64,000 nt of DNA from Pseudomonas yamanorum (lineage in GTDB: Bacteria > Pseudomonadota > Gammaproteobacteria > Pseudomonadales > Pseudomonadaceae), in the NCBI RefSeq assembly GCF_013386765.1, contig NZ_JACARE010000006.1, positions 161,620-225,619 of the forward strand. Reading direction: 5' to 3'. This document shows, piece by piece, positions 41,407 through 50,097 of the stretch. Both the position numbers and the translations under genes were made by a program. Every line of letters begins with the position of its first letter. The stretch's first letter is position 1. The notes beneath the pieces are model-generated. The model had not been told where the DNA came from, searched no databases, and saw only the letters and a list, made by a program, of their open reading frames with translations.

Positions 41407-42648
41407 ATGAACCCTGCCAATGCTCCACTGGTTATTGTGGGCGCCGGACACGCCGGCGGCCGCGCGGCGTTGACCTTGCGTGCCGAAGGCTATTGCGGTC
41501 GCGTGATCCTGATCGGCGATGAGCCTCATCTGCCCTACGAGCGCCCGCCACTGTCCAAGGGGCTGTTGCAGGGCACGGTTGAACTGGCGAGTTGCAGTTT
41601 GTGCGACCCCGCCCGGCTCGCCGAACTGGAGGTCGAACACCTGGCGGGCAACCCGGTGACAGGCCTCGATCCGCAGCAGCATCGCCTGCGGTTCGCCGAT
41701 GGCAGCGGGTTGCAGTACGCCCGCCTGTTGCTGGCGACCGGGGGCAGGGCGCGACGGTTACCCGGTGTGCCGGTGCACCTGGCCAATGTGTTTTATTTGC
41801 GAACCCATGATGAGGCATTGGCACTGCGTGCGTCGTTGCAACCCGGCGCGCGGGTGGTGATCATCGGCGGTGGCTTCATCGGGCTTGAAGTCGCCGCCAC
41901 CGCCAGTGCCCTGGGTTGCGTGGTGACGTTGCTGGAAGCCGGGCCACGGCTGGCCGGGCGAGTCCTGCCGGAACGGGTTTCCAGTGCGCTGCTGGAGCTG
42001 CATCGCAGGCAGGGCGTGGACGTACGTTTGAACGTGGGCATTGAGTCGGTGCAAGGCGAGTGGGAGGCGGGGTCGGTACAGCTGGTTGACGGTGAAGTGC
42101 TGCCTTGCGACCTGCTCGTCGTCGGCATCGGCATGCAACCCAATATCGAGTTGGCCGCGGCGGCCGGTTTGGAGGTGGGGCAGGGCATTCGTGTCGATGC
42201 GCAGTTGCGCACCAGCGCGCCGGACATCTTTGCTGCGGGCGATGTGTGCGAGTTTCGGCTGCACCCCGAGGGCGTGTTCCAGCGCCAGGAAACCTGGCGC
42301 AACGCAGAAACCCAAGGCCGTCACGCCGCCCTGAACATGCTGGGAGGTGAGTTGCCCTTCGAGGTGATTCCGGGGTTCTGGTCCGATCAGTACGACTGGG
42401 GACTGCAAACCGTGGGGGTGATCAACCCCGCAGAACCGTCGGCCGGTCGGGCAACGCCGGGAGGCGGTTTCCTGCTGTTCTACCTTGATGCCGATCAACG
42501 CCTGCAAGGTGCGTGCGGCTGGGGGCAGGGCAACAGCATTGCCAAGGACATCAAGCTGTGCGAACGGCTGATCGCCAATCAGAACCCGCTGCCGGTGCAC
42601 GCCTTGGCAGATGCCGGTGTGCCGCTCAAACAATTATTGAGGAACTGA
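41407..42648 (+). CDS. FAD-dependent ferredoxin reductase (MocF-like)
   Basis: The 413-residue flavoprotein has the FAD motif IVGAGHAGGRAAL (residues 10-22), the NADH motif IIGGGFIGLEVA (152-163) and a conserved DIFAAGDVCEF near residue 278. It belongs to the putidaredoxin/rubredoxin reductase type that reduces Rieske ferredoxins. It starts shortly after the ferredoxin and ends one base before the isomerase start, consistent with MocF. Confidence 0.92.
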   Translation: MNPANAPLVIVGAGHAGGRAALTLRAEGYCGRVILIGDEPHLPYERPPLSKGLLQGTVELASCSLCDPARLAELEVEHLAGNPVTGLDPQQHRLRFADGSGLQYARLLLATGGRARRLPGVPVHLANVFYLRTHDEALALRASLQPGARVVIIGGGFIGLEVAATASALGCVVTLLEAGPRLAGRVLPERVSSALLELHRRQGVDVRLNVGIESVQGEWEAGSVQLVDGEVLPCDLLVVGIGMQPNIELAAAAGLEVGQGIRVDAQLRTSAPDIFAAGDVCEFRLHPEGVFQRQETWRNAETQGRHAALNMLGGELPFEVIPGFWSDQYDWGLQTVGVINPAEPSAGRATPGGGFLLFYLDADQRLQGACGWGQGNSIAKDIKLCERLIANQNPLPVHALADAGVPLKQLLRN

Positions 42649-42649
42649 C

Positions 42650-43498
42650 ATGCGCGATTTCCTGGTATTCCAGTCACTGTGGGCGATGCAAGATCACCGC
42701 GGCCAGTGCGATCTCACGATTGAAGCGCTGCTTGAGAAAATCGCCGCCGCAGGCTTCGACGGGGTCACCGACCATTTCTGGCTCGCACCCCAGGCCAAGC
42801 GGTTGCATGCCGCCGCCAACGCCCGGGGCCTGCATATCGAGGGGCAGGTGTTTCCGCAGACCGTGGACGATCTCGCGATGGCGCTCGACGCTGTCGCCCG
42901 CTATGGCTGTCATCACCTTACGCTTCAGGCAGACGTGCGGCCGCGGACGTTGTCCCAAGCGATGACACTGATCGAAGGTTGGCAGCAACTGGCTGAACAG
43001 GTGGACTTTCCCATCCTGCTGGAAACCCATCGTTATCGCCTCACCAGCGACCTGCCGTTCACCCTCGACCTGCTCGCAGAAATGCCGGACCTCAAACTCT
43101 TGGCCGACTTGTCTCACTATGTCGTTGGGCGCGAATTGCCCGGGTCAGCCGCCATGGAAGACGATGAGCAGATCCATACCGTCCTGCGCCACAGCTGGGG
43201 GTTTCATGGCCGGGTCAGCAACGGCGAACAGGTTCAGGTGCCCTTGAGCTTCGCCCAGCATCGCCCTTGGCTGGAGCGTTTCCTGGGCTGGTGGCGCTAC
43301 GGGATCGAAGACTGGCTGGCCCGCCCCAACACGCCGGCAAGCCTGTCCTTTACCTGCGAACTCGGCCCTCCACCGTATGCCATCACCGGTGCCGACGGCC
43401 GCGATATCACTGATCGCTGGGCTGAAGCGTTGATGCTCAAGGCGCTGATGCGCGACATATGGAAAGACTGTCTGGCAAAGTCATCGGGGCCTGCATGA
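42650..43498 (+). CDS. TIM-barrel sugar isomerase-like protein
   Basis: The 282-residue protein is related to the xylose-isomerase-like TIM-barrel group, with a possible metal site in FPILLETHRYRLTSD (Glu, His) and LKLLADLSHYVVG (Asp, His), then SWGFHGRVSNGEQVQV (His) and SFTCELGPPPYA (Glu). It follows the reductase with a 1-base gap, as the fourth gene of the MocDEF-type operon, so it probably works on the product of the oxygenase. The exact reaction is unknown. Confidence 0.8.
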   Translation: MRDFLVFQSLWAMQDHRGQCDLTIEALLEKIAAAGFDGVTDHFWLAPQAKRLHAAANARGLHIEGQVFPQTVDDLAMALDAVARYGCHHLTLQADVRPRTLSQAMTLIEGWQQLAEQVDFPILLETHRYRLTSDLPFTLDLLAEMPDLKLLADLSHYVVGRELPGSAAMEDDEQIHTVLRHSWGFHGRVSNGEQVQVPLSFAQHRPWLERFLGWWRYGIEDWLARPNTPASLSFTCELGPPPYAITGADGRDITDRWAEALMLKALMRDIWKDCLAKSSGPA

Positions 43499-43601
43499 GT
43501 GTTGCAGTGGCTCAAGCACGGGCATTTGCGTGGTTAACACGTTAAAGTAACCCGCTCATGCGCCGATGAATTAAGACCTCTACCGCAATTGGAGATTTAA
43601 C

Positions 43602-44024
43602 ATGATCACTAACGTCAGCAGTCTCGCTTCAGTACCCAGCACTCCAAGCCCCGCCGGCGTTAGTGATGATTCCAAGACGCAAACCTCCACGACCTTGAGC
43701 GCAAGCCCGGGCGCAGATGCCAAGAGCGCACCTGCTGCCGGTGGTGGCCAGGCGGCTTCTACCTCGCAGGAGTCCGACACGGTCAAGGCGTTGAAGAAGC
43801 AAATCGCAGAATTGCAAAAGCAACTTCAAGAGCAGCAGCAGAACATGCAGAAGGCTCAGGCCAGCAATCAAAACGCCGACGCCAAAGCGGCCGCCGTGGC
43901 CGCTGCCCAGACGCAGATTGTCGCAACGTCAGCGGCGTTGCAGACGGCGTCTGCCGCGTTGTTGCAAGCCGTCACTGCCGAAGGTGGAAGCAGTACCGGT
44001 TCAATCGTCAGCACCACCGCCTGA
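43602..44024 (+). CDS. FlxA-like coiled-coil protein
   Basis: The 140-residue protein has a low-complexity S/T/A-rich start (MITNVSSLASVPSTPSPAG) and a central coiled coil (KALKKQIAELQKQLQEQQQN, residues about 65-84), followed by an A/Q/S-rich end. It resembles FlxA-like proteins. No signal peptide is seen. Function unknown; no operon partner is evident. Confidence 0.7.
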   Translation: MITNVSSLASVPSTPSPAGVSDDSKTQTSTTLSASPGADAKSAPAAGGGQAASTSQESDTVKALKKQIAELQKQLQEQQQNMQKAQASNQNADAKAAAVAAAQTQIVATSAALQTASAALLQAVTAEGGSSTGSIVSTTA

Positions 44025-44087
44025 GACGCAGCATAGCGTCGGGTGATTAGCCTCACTCAGCAAACGAACGTCAACGGAACTGCGTTT

Positions 44088-44507
44088 ATGAAATACAGCT
44101 GGATCGCACTTGTCTTGCTGCTTTGTGCCTGCACAAGTGGCCCCTCCCGGGAACAACTGGCCGAGCAACGCTTATGGGAATACCAGTTGCTCACTCACCT
44201 CAACCACTTCAAGTCGTACCCTGAAGAAGCCCGTCTGCAAGGGCTGGCCGGGATGGTCAGGGTTAAATTTGTCGTTGATGCCAAGGGCAACCTGATACGC
44301 CACGAAATCGTCAGTCACACAGGCTCGGATCTTTTCGTAGGGGCCGTGGAGAAATTTGTTCCGGCCGCATCGCCAGTGCCTGCGCCTCCACCCTCAATGC
44401 TGCTTAAAGGCGAAATTGAGGTGGTGGCGCCCTTTGTATTCTGCCTGGACCAGACATGCACCGGCATGGCGCCACGCAGCTCCAGCAACAACGTCATCGC
44501 GCGCTGA
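44088..44507 (+). CDS. TonB C-terminal-like lipoprotein
   Basis: The 139-residue protein begins with a lipoprotein signal (ALVLLLCACTSG; Cys at about residue 14). The mature part has the TonB-C pattern SYPEEARLQGLAGMVRVKFV (residues 44-63) followed by VDAKGNLIRHEIVSHTG. It lacks an inner-membrane anchor, so it is not a normal energy transducer and may act in the outer-membrane periplasmic face. ATG 44088 begins just before the signal. Confidence 0.75.
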   Translation: MKYSWIALVLLLCACTSGPSREQLAEQRLWEYQLLTHLNHFKSYPEEARLQGLAGMVRVKFVVDAKGNLIRHEIVSHTGSDLFVGAVEKFVPAASPVPAPPPSMLLKGEIEVVAPFVFCLDQTCTGMAPRSSSNNVIAR

Positions 44508-44530
44508 GGGCAAATCCCGGGCAAAGAAAA

Positions 44531-44552
44531 GCCCGCGATGGGGAGCGCGGGC
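44531..44552 (-). terminator. deoC terminator
   Basis: GCCCGCG and CGCGGGC form a perfect 7-bp stem around eight bases. On the minus strand it is followed by TTTTCTTT. It lies 85 bases beyond the deoC stop and also serves as an end for the converging lipoprotein gene. Confidence 0.7.
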
Positions 44553-44636
44553 TTAAAGGTTTTCACCAGGAGCTGAGATAACCATAGGCGCCCGACTGTG
44601 AAAGGGATGTGAAAGGGCGCCAGCGCTGCACCCGAT

Positions 44637-45317
44637 TCAGTAAGCGCCCGCTGCCGCCTTTGCACCGCTGACGATGGCGATGCCGGAGCTGCTGCCCAGT
44701 CGTGTCGCTCCAGCCTCGATCATTGCCCGGGCTGTCTCCAGGTCGCGCACGCCACCGGAAGCCTTCACCCCGATCTCGGCACCCACCACACCGCGCATCA
44801 GGCGCACATCCGCCAATGTCGCGCCGCCATGGCCGAAACCGGTGGAGGTCTTGACGAACGCCACGTTCAGCTCGCGGCACAGGGTGCAGGCATTGGTCTT
44901 CTGCTGGTCATCGAGCAGGCCGGTTTCGAGGATCACTTTCAGCGGCACCGCGCCGCAGGCCGCCAGCACCTGGGCGATGTCGTCACGTACCTGGTCCAGC
45001 AGGCCGTCCTTCAGCCAGCCGATGTTCAGCACCATGTCGATCTCGCCAGCGCCGGCCTCGATCGCAAGCTTTGCTTCATACGCCTTGGCCGCACTCAAGC
45101 CCGCACCTAGAGGGAAACCGACTACCGCGCAGACCAAAGGGGCGCCGCCGTGCAGGCATTCGGCGGCAAGCGGTACATTGGCGCTGTTGACGCACACGGA
45201 CTTGAAGCCATGCTCGCGAGCCTCGGCGCACAGTTGGCGAATGCTCGCCTGGGAAGCATCGGCGGCCAGCAGGGTGTGGTCGATATAGGCCGCGAGCGGC
45301 AACGGATCAGTCGGCAT
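44637..45317 (-). CDS. deoC: Deoxyribose-phosphate aldolase
   Basis: The 226-residue protein is a class I aldolase that splits 2-deoxyribose-5-phosphate into glyceraldehyde-3-phosphate and acetaldehyde. Motifs: YIDHTLL (residues 11-17), [33 protein letters not shown] with the Schiff-base Lys, and [11 protein letters not shown] with the second Lys. It is divergent from a DeoR-family gene, with candidate operators between them. Its presence suggests that the adjacent transporter cluster handles a deoxy-sugar or a compound ending in such a phosphate. Confidence 0.95.
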   Translation of the reverse strand: MPTDPLPLAAYIDHTLLAADASQASIRQLCAEAREHGFKSVCVNSANVPLAAECLHGGAPLVCAVVGFPLGAGLSAAKAYEAKLAIEAGAGEIDMVLNIGWLKDGLLDQVRDDIAQVLAACGAVPLKVILETGLLDDQQKTNACTLCRELNVAFVKTSTGFGHGGATLADVRLMRGVVGAEIGVKASGGVRDLETARAMIEAGATRLGSSSGIAIVSGAKAAAGAY

Positions 45318-45380
45318 GGCAAGTGTCCTGTAAGGAGGAGGTGCTGGGAAAAGCCGGTTTGTGTTAAGTTGGATGCATTA

Positions 45381-45401
45381 AATGTGAAATAAATAACATT
45401 G
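45381..45401. promoter_or_regulatory. Weak operator-like repeat between deoC and DeoR genes
   Basis: AATGT and ACATT arms enclose GAAATAAATA, with AAATGTGA at 45381-45388 matching a half-site of the strong operator at 46305-46329. Confidence 0.4.
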
Positions 45402-45460
45402 TAAATGGAATTTGTGACTGTCCTGATCAAGGGCGCGCATTCAACGAGGGTTGGAACGCA

Positions 45461-46219
45461 GTGGATTCAAAGAAAAGCGAAAGATTTCGGGCCATGCACA
45501 AGGCCTTGCAGGGCGAGTCGGCGATTCACCTGCGGGACATGGCCGCGTTGCTCGGCGTATCGGAAATGACCCTGCGCCGCGACCTGGCAGACAGCCCTCA
45601 AGGCCTGCGGTTGCTGGGCGGCCACGTGACCCGCAGCGGGCCGCCGGAGCCGGATTACCAGGTGGCCGAACAGGATCAGCGCCACGTCGCCGAGAAGCGT
45701 CAGATCGGCGCTCTCGCCGCCAGCCTGGTGCGGCCGGGCGACACGGTGTTTATCGATTGCGGCACCACCACGCCGTTTATCATCGAGGCGTTGCCGGATG
45801 ACCTGGAGTTCACCGCGCTGTGCAATTCCCTCAACGTATTGCTCAAGCTCCAGCAAAAGCCCCACTGCACCATCATCCTCTGCGGCGGCACCTTTCACCG
45901 ACGCAACATGGTGTTCGAGAGCCATGCCGAGGCGGGCATCCTCGACGGCATCCGCGTGGCCTGGGCGTTTATTTCTGCGGCCGGCGTCAGCGCGGCCCAC
46001 GGCGTGACCTGCTACAACCTCAATGAAGTGGAGGTCAAGCGCCGGGTCATGGCGCGGGCGCAGACCTGCGTGCTGGTGGCCGACCACAGCAAGTTCGACG
46101 AGGTACGCGCGGCGCACTTTGCCGAGCTGTCGGACTTCCAGCGGGTGATCAGCGATGCCGGCCTTGAGGCGGCACAGCAGCAAGTGATCAAGGACAGCGG
46201 GGCGATCCTGCTGATCTGA
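45461..46219 (+). CDS. DeoR-family transcriptional regulator
   Basis: The 252-residue protein has the DeoR HTH (IHLRDMAALLGVSEMTLRRD, residues 22-41) and the sugar-phosphate-binding DeoRC domain with FIDCGTTTPFI near residue 100 and CVLVADHSKFDEV near residue 200. It probably represses deoC and the downstream transport operon until a sugar phosphate binds. GTG start at 45461. The shared AAATGTGA half-sites up- and downstream support a common regulon. Confidence 0.92.
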   Translation: MDSKKSERFRAMHKALQGESAIHLRDMAALLGVSEMTLRRDLADSPQGLRLLGGHVTRSGPPEPDYQVAEQDQRHVAEKRQIGALAASLVRPGDTVFIDCGTTTPFIIEALPDDLEFTALCNSLNVLLKLQQKPHCTIILCGGTFHRRNMVFESHAEAGILDGIRVAWAFISAAGVSAAHGVTCYNLNEVEVKRRVMARAQTCVLVADHSKFDEVRAAHFAELSDFQRVISDAGLEAAQQQVIKDSGAILLI

Positions 46220-46273
46220 TTCAAGCGGTATTGTGATTTTTATTTCATTTGTTTGGAATTTAACAAATTAGCC

Positions 46274-46329
46274 TTGACACCCTCGGGAGCAAGGCATAGT
46301 TTTTCAAATGTGATCGCGGTTCACATTTG
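46274..46329 (+). promoter_or_regulatory. Promoter with perfect operator of the sugar-transport operon
   Basis: TTGACA at 46274-46279 is followed by a TAGTTT/CATAGT -10-like segment near 46295-46302. Directly after lies CAAATGTGA-N7-TCACATTTG (46305-46329), a perfect 9-bp inverted repeat where a repressor would block initiation. Confidence 0.75.
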
Positions 46330-46390
46330 TGAGCGCAACCTCCTTGAAGGTCGCGCCCGAATCCTGACAACAATAAAAATAGGAATCACC

Positions 46391-47365
46391 ATGCTCCAGA
46401 TAGCCCGTAAACCTGTTCATGTGCTGGCCCTTGCACTGGCTGTCGCGGCCTCGGCGCTGGCGCTGAACGCCCAGGCCAAGGATCTGAAGATCGGTTTCAG
46501 CCAGGTCACCCTGCAATCTCCCTTCTATGTGCAACTGCGCGATGGCGCCAAGGCCGCAGCGGCCAAGGGCGGCGACGAGCTGATTTTCCTCGACGCCAAC
46601 GGCGATATCAGCAAGCAGAACAACGACATCCAGGACCTGCTGACCCGCAAGGTCGACATCCTCATCATCAATGCCGTGAACCCCGACGCCGTAGGCGCTG
46701 CCCTCGACGCTGCCAAGCGCGCCAAGGTGCCGGTGATTGCCGTCGACCGCGCCATCAATGCCCCGGTGGCCACCACTATCGGCCGCAACAATGCCGAGAT
46801 GGGCGAGTTGTCCGGCAAAGCCTTGCTCGCCGCCCTCAAGCAACGCGGCGTGACCAAGGGCAAGATCATCGAGATCCAGGGTGACGCCGGCGGCACCGTG
46901 ATGAAAGAACGCCGCAAGGGCTTCCACACCGCCCTGGCCGGCACCGATTTCAAGATCATCGACGGCCCCTACAGCGAATACATGCGCGCCAACGCGGTCA
47001 CGGCGATGCAGGATTTGCTGCAAGCGCACCCCGACTTGAAGGCGGTGATCGCGCATAACGACGACATGGCCATGGGCGCGCTGCAAGTGCTCACCGAAAG
47101 CGGCAAGAAAGACGTGCTGGTGGCCGGGATCGACGGCTTGTCCGAAGCCTTGAATGCCATCCAGAACGGCGATCAGTACGTGGCCACTGCCCTCAACGAC
47201 CCGCGCTACCTGGGCGAGGTCGCCATTGAGGCGGCGCGGGCCCTGGCCGCCGGCAAATCGGTGCCGAACTTTGTCGACGCCGGCACCCAGGTGGTGACCA
47301 AGGCCAACGTGGCCGAGGTCAAGCATGACTCTACCTTCGGCGAATACCGCCCTGGCGCGCTCTAA
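46391..47365 (+). CDS. Ribose-type ABC transporter substrate-binding protein
   Basis: The 324-residue periplasmic protein has a signal peptide (cleavage after AQA, residue 28) and the RbsB-like fold (IGFSQVTLQSPFYVQLRDGA; INAVNPDAVGAALDAAK; IAHNDDMAMGALQVL). It binds a sugar or polyol and feeds the ATPase and permease encoded at 51073 and 52566. Start ATG 46391 has a TAGGAA site. A hairpin at 47401 between it and the next gene probably keeps this gene's mRNA more abundant than the rest. Confidence 0.93.
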   Translation: MLQIARKPVHVLALALAVAASALALNAQAKDLKIGFSQVTLQSPFYVQLRDGAKAAAAKGGDELIFLDANGDISKQNNDIQDLLTRKVDILIINAVNPDAVGAALDAAKRAKVPVIAVDRAINAPVATTIGRNNAEMGELSGKALLAALKQRGVTKGKIIEIQGDAGGTVMKERRKGFHTALAGTDFKIIDGPYSEYMRANAVTAMQDLLQAHPDLKAVIAHNDDMAMGALQVLTESGKKDVLVAGIDGLSEALNAIQNGDQYVATALNDPRYLGEVAIEAARALAAGKSVPNFVDAGTQVVTKANVAEVKHDSTFGEYRPGAL

Positions 47366-47400
47366 CGGATCTGCGTCGCCACCCTAAGGATTTTTTTGCC

Positions 47401-47422
47401 GGCACCTCTTGCGGGAGGTGCC
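47401..47422 (+). terminator. Intra-operon hairpin after binding-protein gene
   Basis: GGCACCTC and GAGGTGCC pair over 8 bp around six bases, preceded rather than followed by a T-run. It is typical of hairpins that protect binding-protein mRNA and reduce downstream expression. Confidence 0.55.
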
Positions 47423-47460
47423 CGTTCGAACGCACTCGTCATTCAACAGAGGAATTCACT

Positions 47461-48477
47461 GTGAAAGCTGCCGTCATGTACCAACCGGGCGATATCCGGG
47501 TTGAAGATGTTCCAAAACCTGCGGTCAAGGCCGGCCATGCGCTGGTCCGGGTCGCCGCCTGCGGCGTGTGCGGCTCGGATATCCCGCGCATGCTGAGCAA
47601 GGGCGCCCACGTGATGCCGCTGATCTGCGGCCATGAATTCGCAGGCTTCATCGAAGAGATCGGCAGCGGCGTCGAAGGCTATGCCATCGGCGAACTGGTG
47701 ACCGTGCCGCCGATGATCCCGGACGTCAGCAGCGACCAATATGCCCGTGGGTTTCCGTCCCGATCGGAGCGCTACGATTACTTCGGCAGCCGCCGCGACG
47801 GCGCGTATGCCGAGTACGTCAACGTGCCGCTGAGCAACCTGATCAAGGTGCCCCAAGGCATGGACCCGATTGCCGCGTCCCTGGTGGACCCTGCGGCGAT
47901 TGCCCTGCATGCGATCTGGAAAGCCGACTTCAAGGCCGGGCAGAGCGGGGCGGTGGTGGGTTGCGGGCCGATCGGCCTGTTTGCGATTCAATGGCTGAAG
48001 ATCATGGGCGCCAAGGACATCGTCGCCATCGACATCGCCGAAGAGAAACTCTCCATGGCCCGCCAGGCTGGCGCCACACACACCCTGCTCAGCGGTGCGG
48101 CGGATGCCGAGCTGCCGCGTTGCCAACTGGTGATTGAAGCGGCTGGCCATCCAAGCTCGATCAACCAGGCCGTGCAACTGACCAAGGCTGGCGGGCACGT
48201 GGTGTTTATTGGTATTCCCACCAGCGACGTGGCCCTCAGTACCGCGACGTTCTCGCACTTCCTGCGCCAGGAAATCTCGCTGCACGGCGCCTGGAACTCT
48301 TTCTCGGCACCGTTCCCGGGCGACGAGTGGACGGCCTCCATCGACAAGCTGGCTTCCGGCGAATTGCAGTGGCAGTTCATGATTACCCACGACTTGCCGC
48401 TGGACGAATTGCCAGCGATGTTCAAGCGTTATGCCGATCGCAGTGAGGTGGCGGCCAAGGTGATTTTCCGCCCCTGA
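47461..48477 (+). CDS. Zinc-dependent polyol dehydrogenase (galactitol-1-phosphate dehydrogenase-like)
   Basis: The 338-residue MDR enzyme has the zinc-site pattern CGVCGSDIPRM (residues 38-48), GHEFAGF (60-66) and a Rossmann motif VVGCGPIGLFAIQW near 163. It belongs to the sorbitol/galactitol-phosphate dehydrogenase branch and should oxidise the transported polyol or its phosphate with NAD+. GTG start at 47461 with an AGAGGAA site. Second gene of the transport operon. Confidence 0.9.
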   Translation: MKAAVMYQPGDIRVEDVPKPAVKAGHALVRVAACGVCGSDIPRMLSKGAHVMPLICGHEFAGFIEEIGSGVEGYAIGELVTVPPMIPDVSSDQYARGFPSRSERYDYFGSRRDGAYAEYVNVPLSNLIKVPQGMDPIAASLVDPAAIALHAIWKADFKAGQSGAVVGCGPIGLFAIQWLKIMGAKDIVAIDIAEEKLSMARQAGATHTLLSGAADAELPRCQLVIEAAGHPSSINQAVQLTKAGGHVVFIGIPTSDVALSTATFSHFLRQEISLHGAWNSFSAPFPGDEWTASIDKLASGELQWQFMITHDLPLDELPAMFKRYADRSEVAAKVIFRP

Positions 48478-48502
48478 GCCACGCCGTTGATTGTGTGTCG
48501 CC

Positions 48503-48533
48503 AAGCCCGACAGCGCTGAGCGTTGCCGGGCTT
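48503..48533 (+). terminator. Hairpin between dehydrogenase and kinase genes
   Basis: AAGCCCG and CGGGCTT pair over 7 bp, with smaller internal AGCGCT/AGCG pairing; followed by AAAACAA, not T. Probably a processing or stabilising hairpin. Confidence 0.4.
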
Positions 48534-48576
48534 AAAACAAAAAGCGTCGTCGTGACAAGACGCAGGAGGACTACCG

Positions 48577-50097
48577 ATGACCTTGTTGTTGGGACTGGAT
48601 TTCGGAACAGGTGGGGTGCGGGCCGGGTTGTATGACCTGCACAGCCATAAACTGGTACACGTCGCCGAGGCGCCGTATGCCACGCAATACCCGCAATTGG
48701 GCTGGGCCGAACAGGCGCCGGCGGATTGGTGGACGGCATTGGGCAAAGCCTGCCGGCAATTGATGGCCCAGGCCGGGCACCCGCAGGTGGCGGCAGTGTG
48801 CGTCGCCACCACGGCCTCCACGGTGGTGGTCGCCCAGGCGGACGGCCAACCCCTGGCCCCGGCATTGTTATGGATGGATTGCCGCGCCGCTGCCGAGTCG
48901 TCGCGCACCGCCCACGTCAGCCACCCGATGATGAACCAGGGCGGTGACGCGGTGGAATGGCTGGTGCCCAAGGCCATGTGGCTGGCCGAGCACGAGCCCC
49001 AGGTGTACCAGCGTGCCGAGCGTATCTGTGAAGCGGTGGACTGGATCAACTTCCAACTGACCGGGCGCTGGGTCGCCTCCCAATTGAATGCCAGCTGCAA
49101 GTGGAACTACGACACCCTGCAGCAGCGTTTTCCGGTGGAACTGTATGCCGAACTGGGCGTGCCGGAACTGGCGCAAAAACTCCCTCAGGAAGTGATCAAG
49201 GTCGGCGGGCGCATTGGCCCGTTGAGCGCCGATGCGGCCAACCATCTGGGCCTGGGCCGCGACACACTGGTGGCACAGGGCGGCATCGATGCCCACATGG
49301 CAATGCTCAGTGCCGGTACCACCGGCGCCGGCGAGTTGTTGTTCATCGGCGGCACCTCGGTGGTGCAGTTGATGCACACCCCGCAGCGCATTGATGTCCC
49401 GGGCATCTGGGGACCGTACCCAGGTGCGTTGCTCGACGGCCAATGGTTGATGGAAGGCGGGCAAGTCTCCGCCGGTTCGATCCTCAACTGGCTGGCACAA
49501 AAAATGTTCGGCCTCGACGATGCCGGGCACCAGCGCCTGATCCGTCAGGCCGCAGAACTCAAACCAGGCTCCACCGGCTTGCTGGTGCTCGATTACTGGA
49601 TGGGTAACCGCACGCCATATCGTTCCCCGGACATGCGCGGGGCGATCATGGGCCTGTCGCTGAACCATGACCGGCATGACCTGTACCGTGCCTCGGTAGA
49701 AGCGATTGCCCTGGGCTCGGCGAACATCTTTCACACCTGGCGCTCCGAAGGTATCGAGATCACCCGTGTGGTCGCCGCCGGTGGTTTCCAGAAGAACCCG
49801 TTGTGGTTGCAGGCCACGGTGGACGCCACCGGTGTGCCGTTCGAAATGGTGCCCCACGACAACCTCACCCTGATCGGCACTGCCGCCGCTGCCGCCTGCG
49901 CCCTGGGCGAGTTCGGCACCTTGCAGGAAGCCGCTACCGACTTCACCACCATCGGCCGGCTGATCGAACCGGACCCTTACGCCCACGAGCAATACATCGA
50001 GCTGCTGGGCCGCTACCGCGCCGCCACCGACAGTGTCGCGCCCATCAGCTGCAAGCCGCCGGCGAACCGCACGCTCGGCGTAAGGCCAGCCGCATGA
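48577..50097 (+). CDS. FGGY-family carbohydrate kinase
   Basis: The 506-residue protein has the FGGY N-terminal phosphate motif LGLDFGTGGVRAGLYD (residues 5-20) and the C-terminal ADP-binding part with VVAAGGFQKNPLWLQ near residue 394. FGGY kinases phosphorylate xylulose, ribulose, glycerol or related polyols. Context (polyol dehydrogenase, deoC, ribose-type transporter) suggests a pentulose-like or deoxyketose substrate. Its stop overlaps the SorC start by 4 bases (ATGA). Confidence 0.93.
   Translation: MTLLLGLDFGTGGVRAGLYDLHSHKLVHVAEAPYATQYPQLGWAEQAPADWWTALGKACRQLMAQAGHPQVAAVCVATTASTVVVAQADGQPLAPALLWMDCRAAAESSRTAHVSHPMMNQGGDAVEWLVPKAMWLAEHEPQVYQRAERICEAVDWINFQLTGRWVASQLNASCKWNYDTLQQRFPVELYAELGVPELAQKLPQEVIKVGGRIGPLSADAANHLGLGRDTLVAQGGIDAHMAMLSAGTTGAGELLFIGGTSVVQLMHTPQRIDVPGIWGPYPGALLDGQWLMEGGQVSAGSILNWLAQKMFGLDDAGHQRLIRQAAELKPGSTGLLVLDYWMGNRTPYRSPDMRGAIMGLSLNHDRHDLYRASVEAIALGSANIFHTWRSEGIEITRVVAAGGFQKNPLWLQATVDATGVPFEMVPHDNLTLIGTAAAAACALGEFGTLQEAATDFTTIGRLIEPDPYAHEQYIELLGRYRAATDSVAPISCKPPANRTLGVRPAA

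Noticed and set aside
46253..46390. Longer start for the sugar-binding protein
   Set aside because: The extension would precede the signal peptide and run across the operator; ATG 46391 has a proper site.
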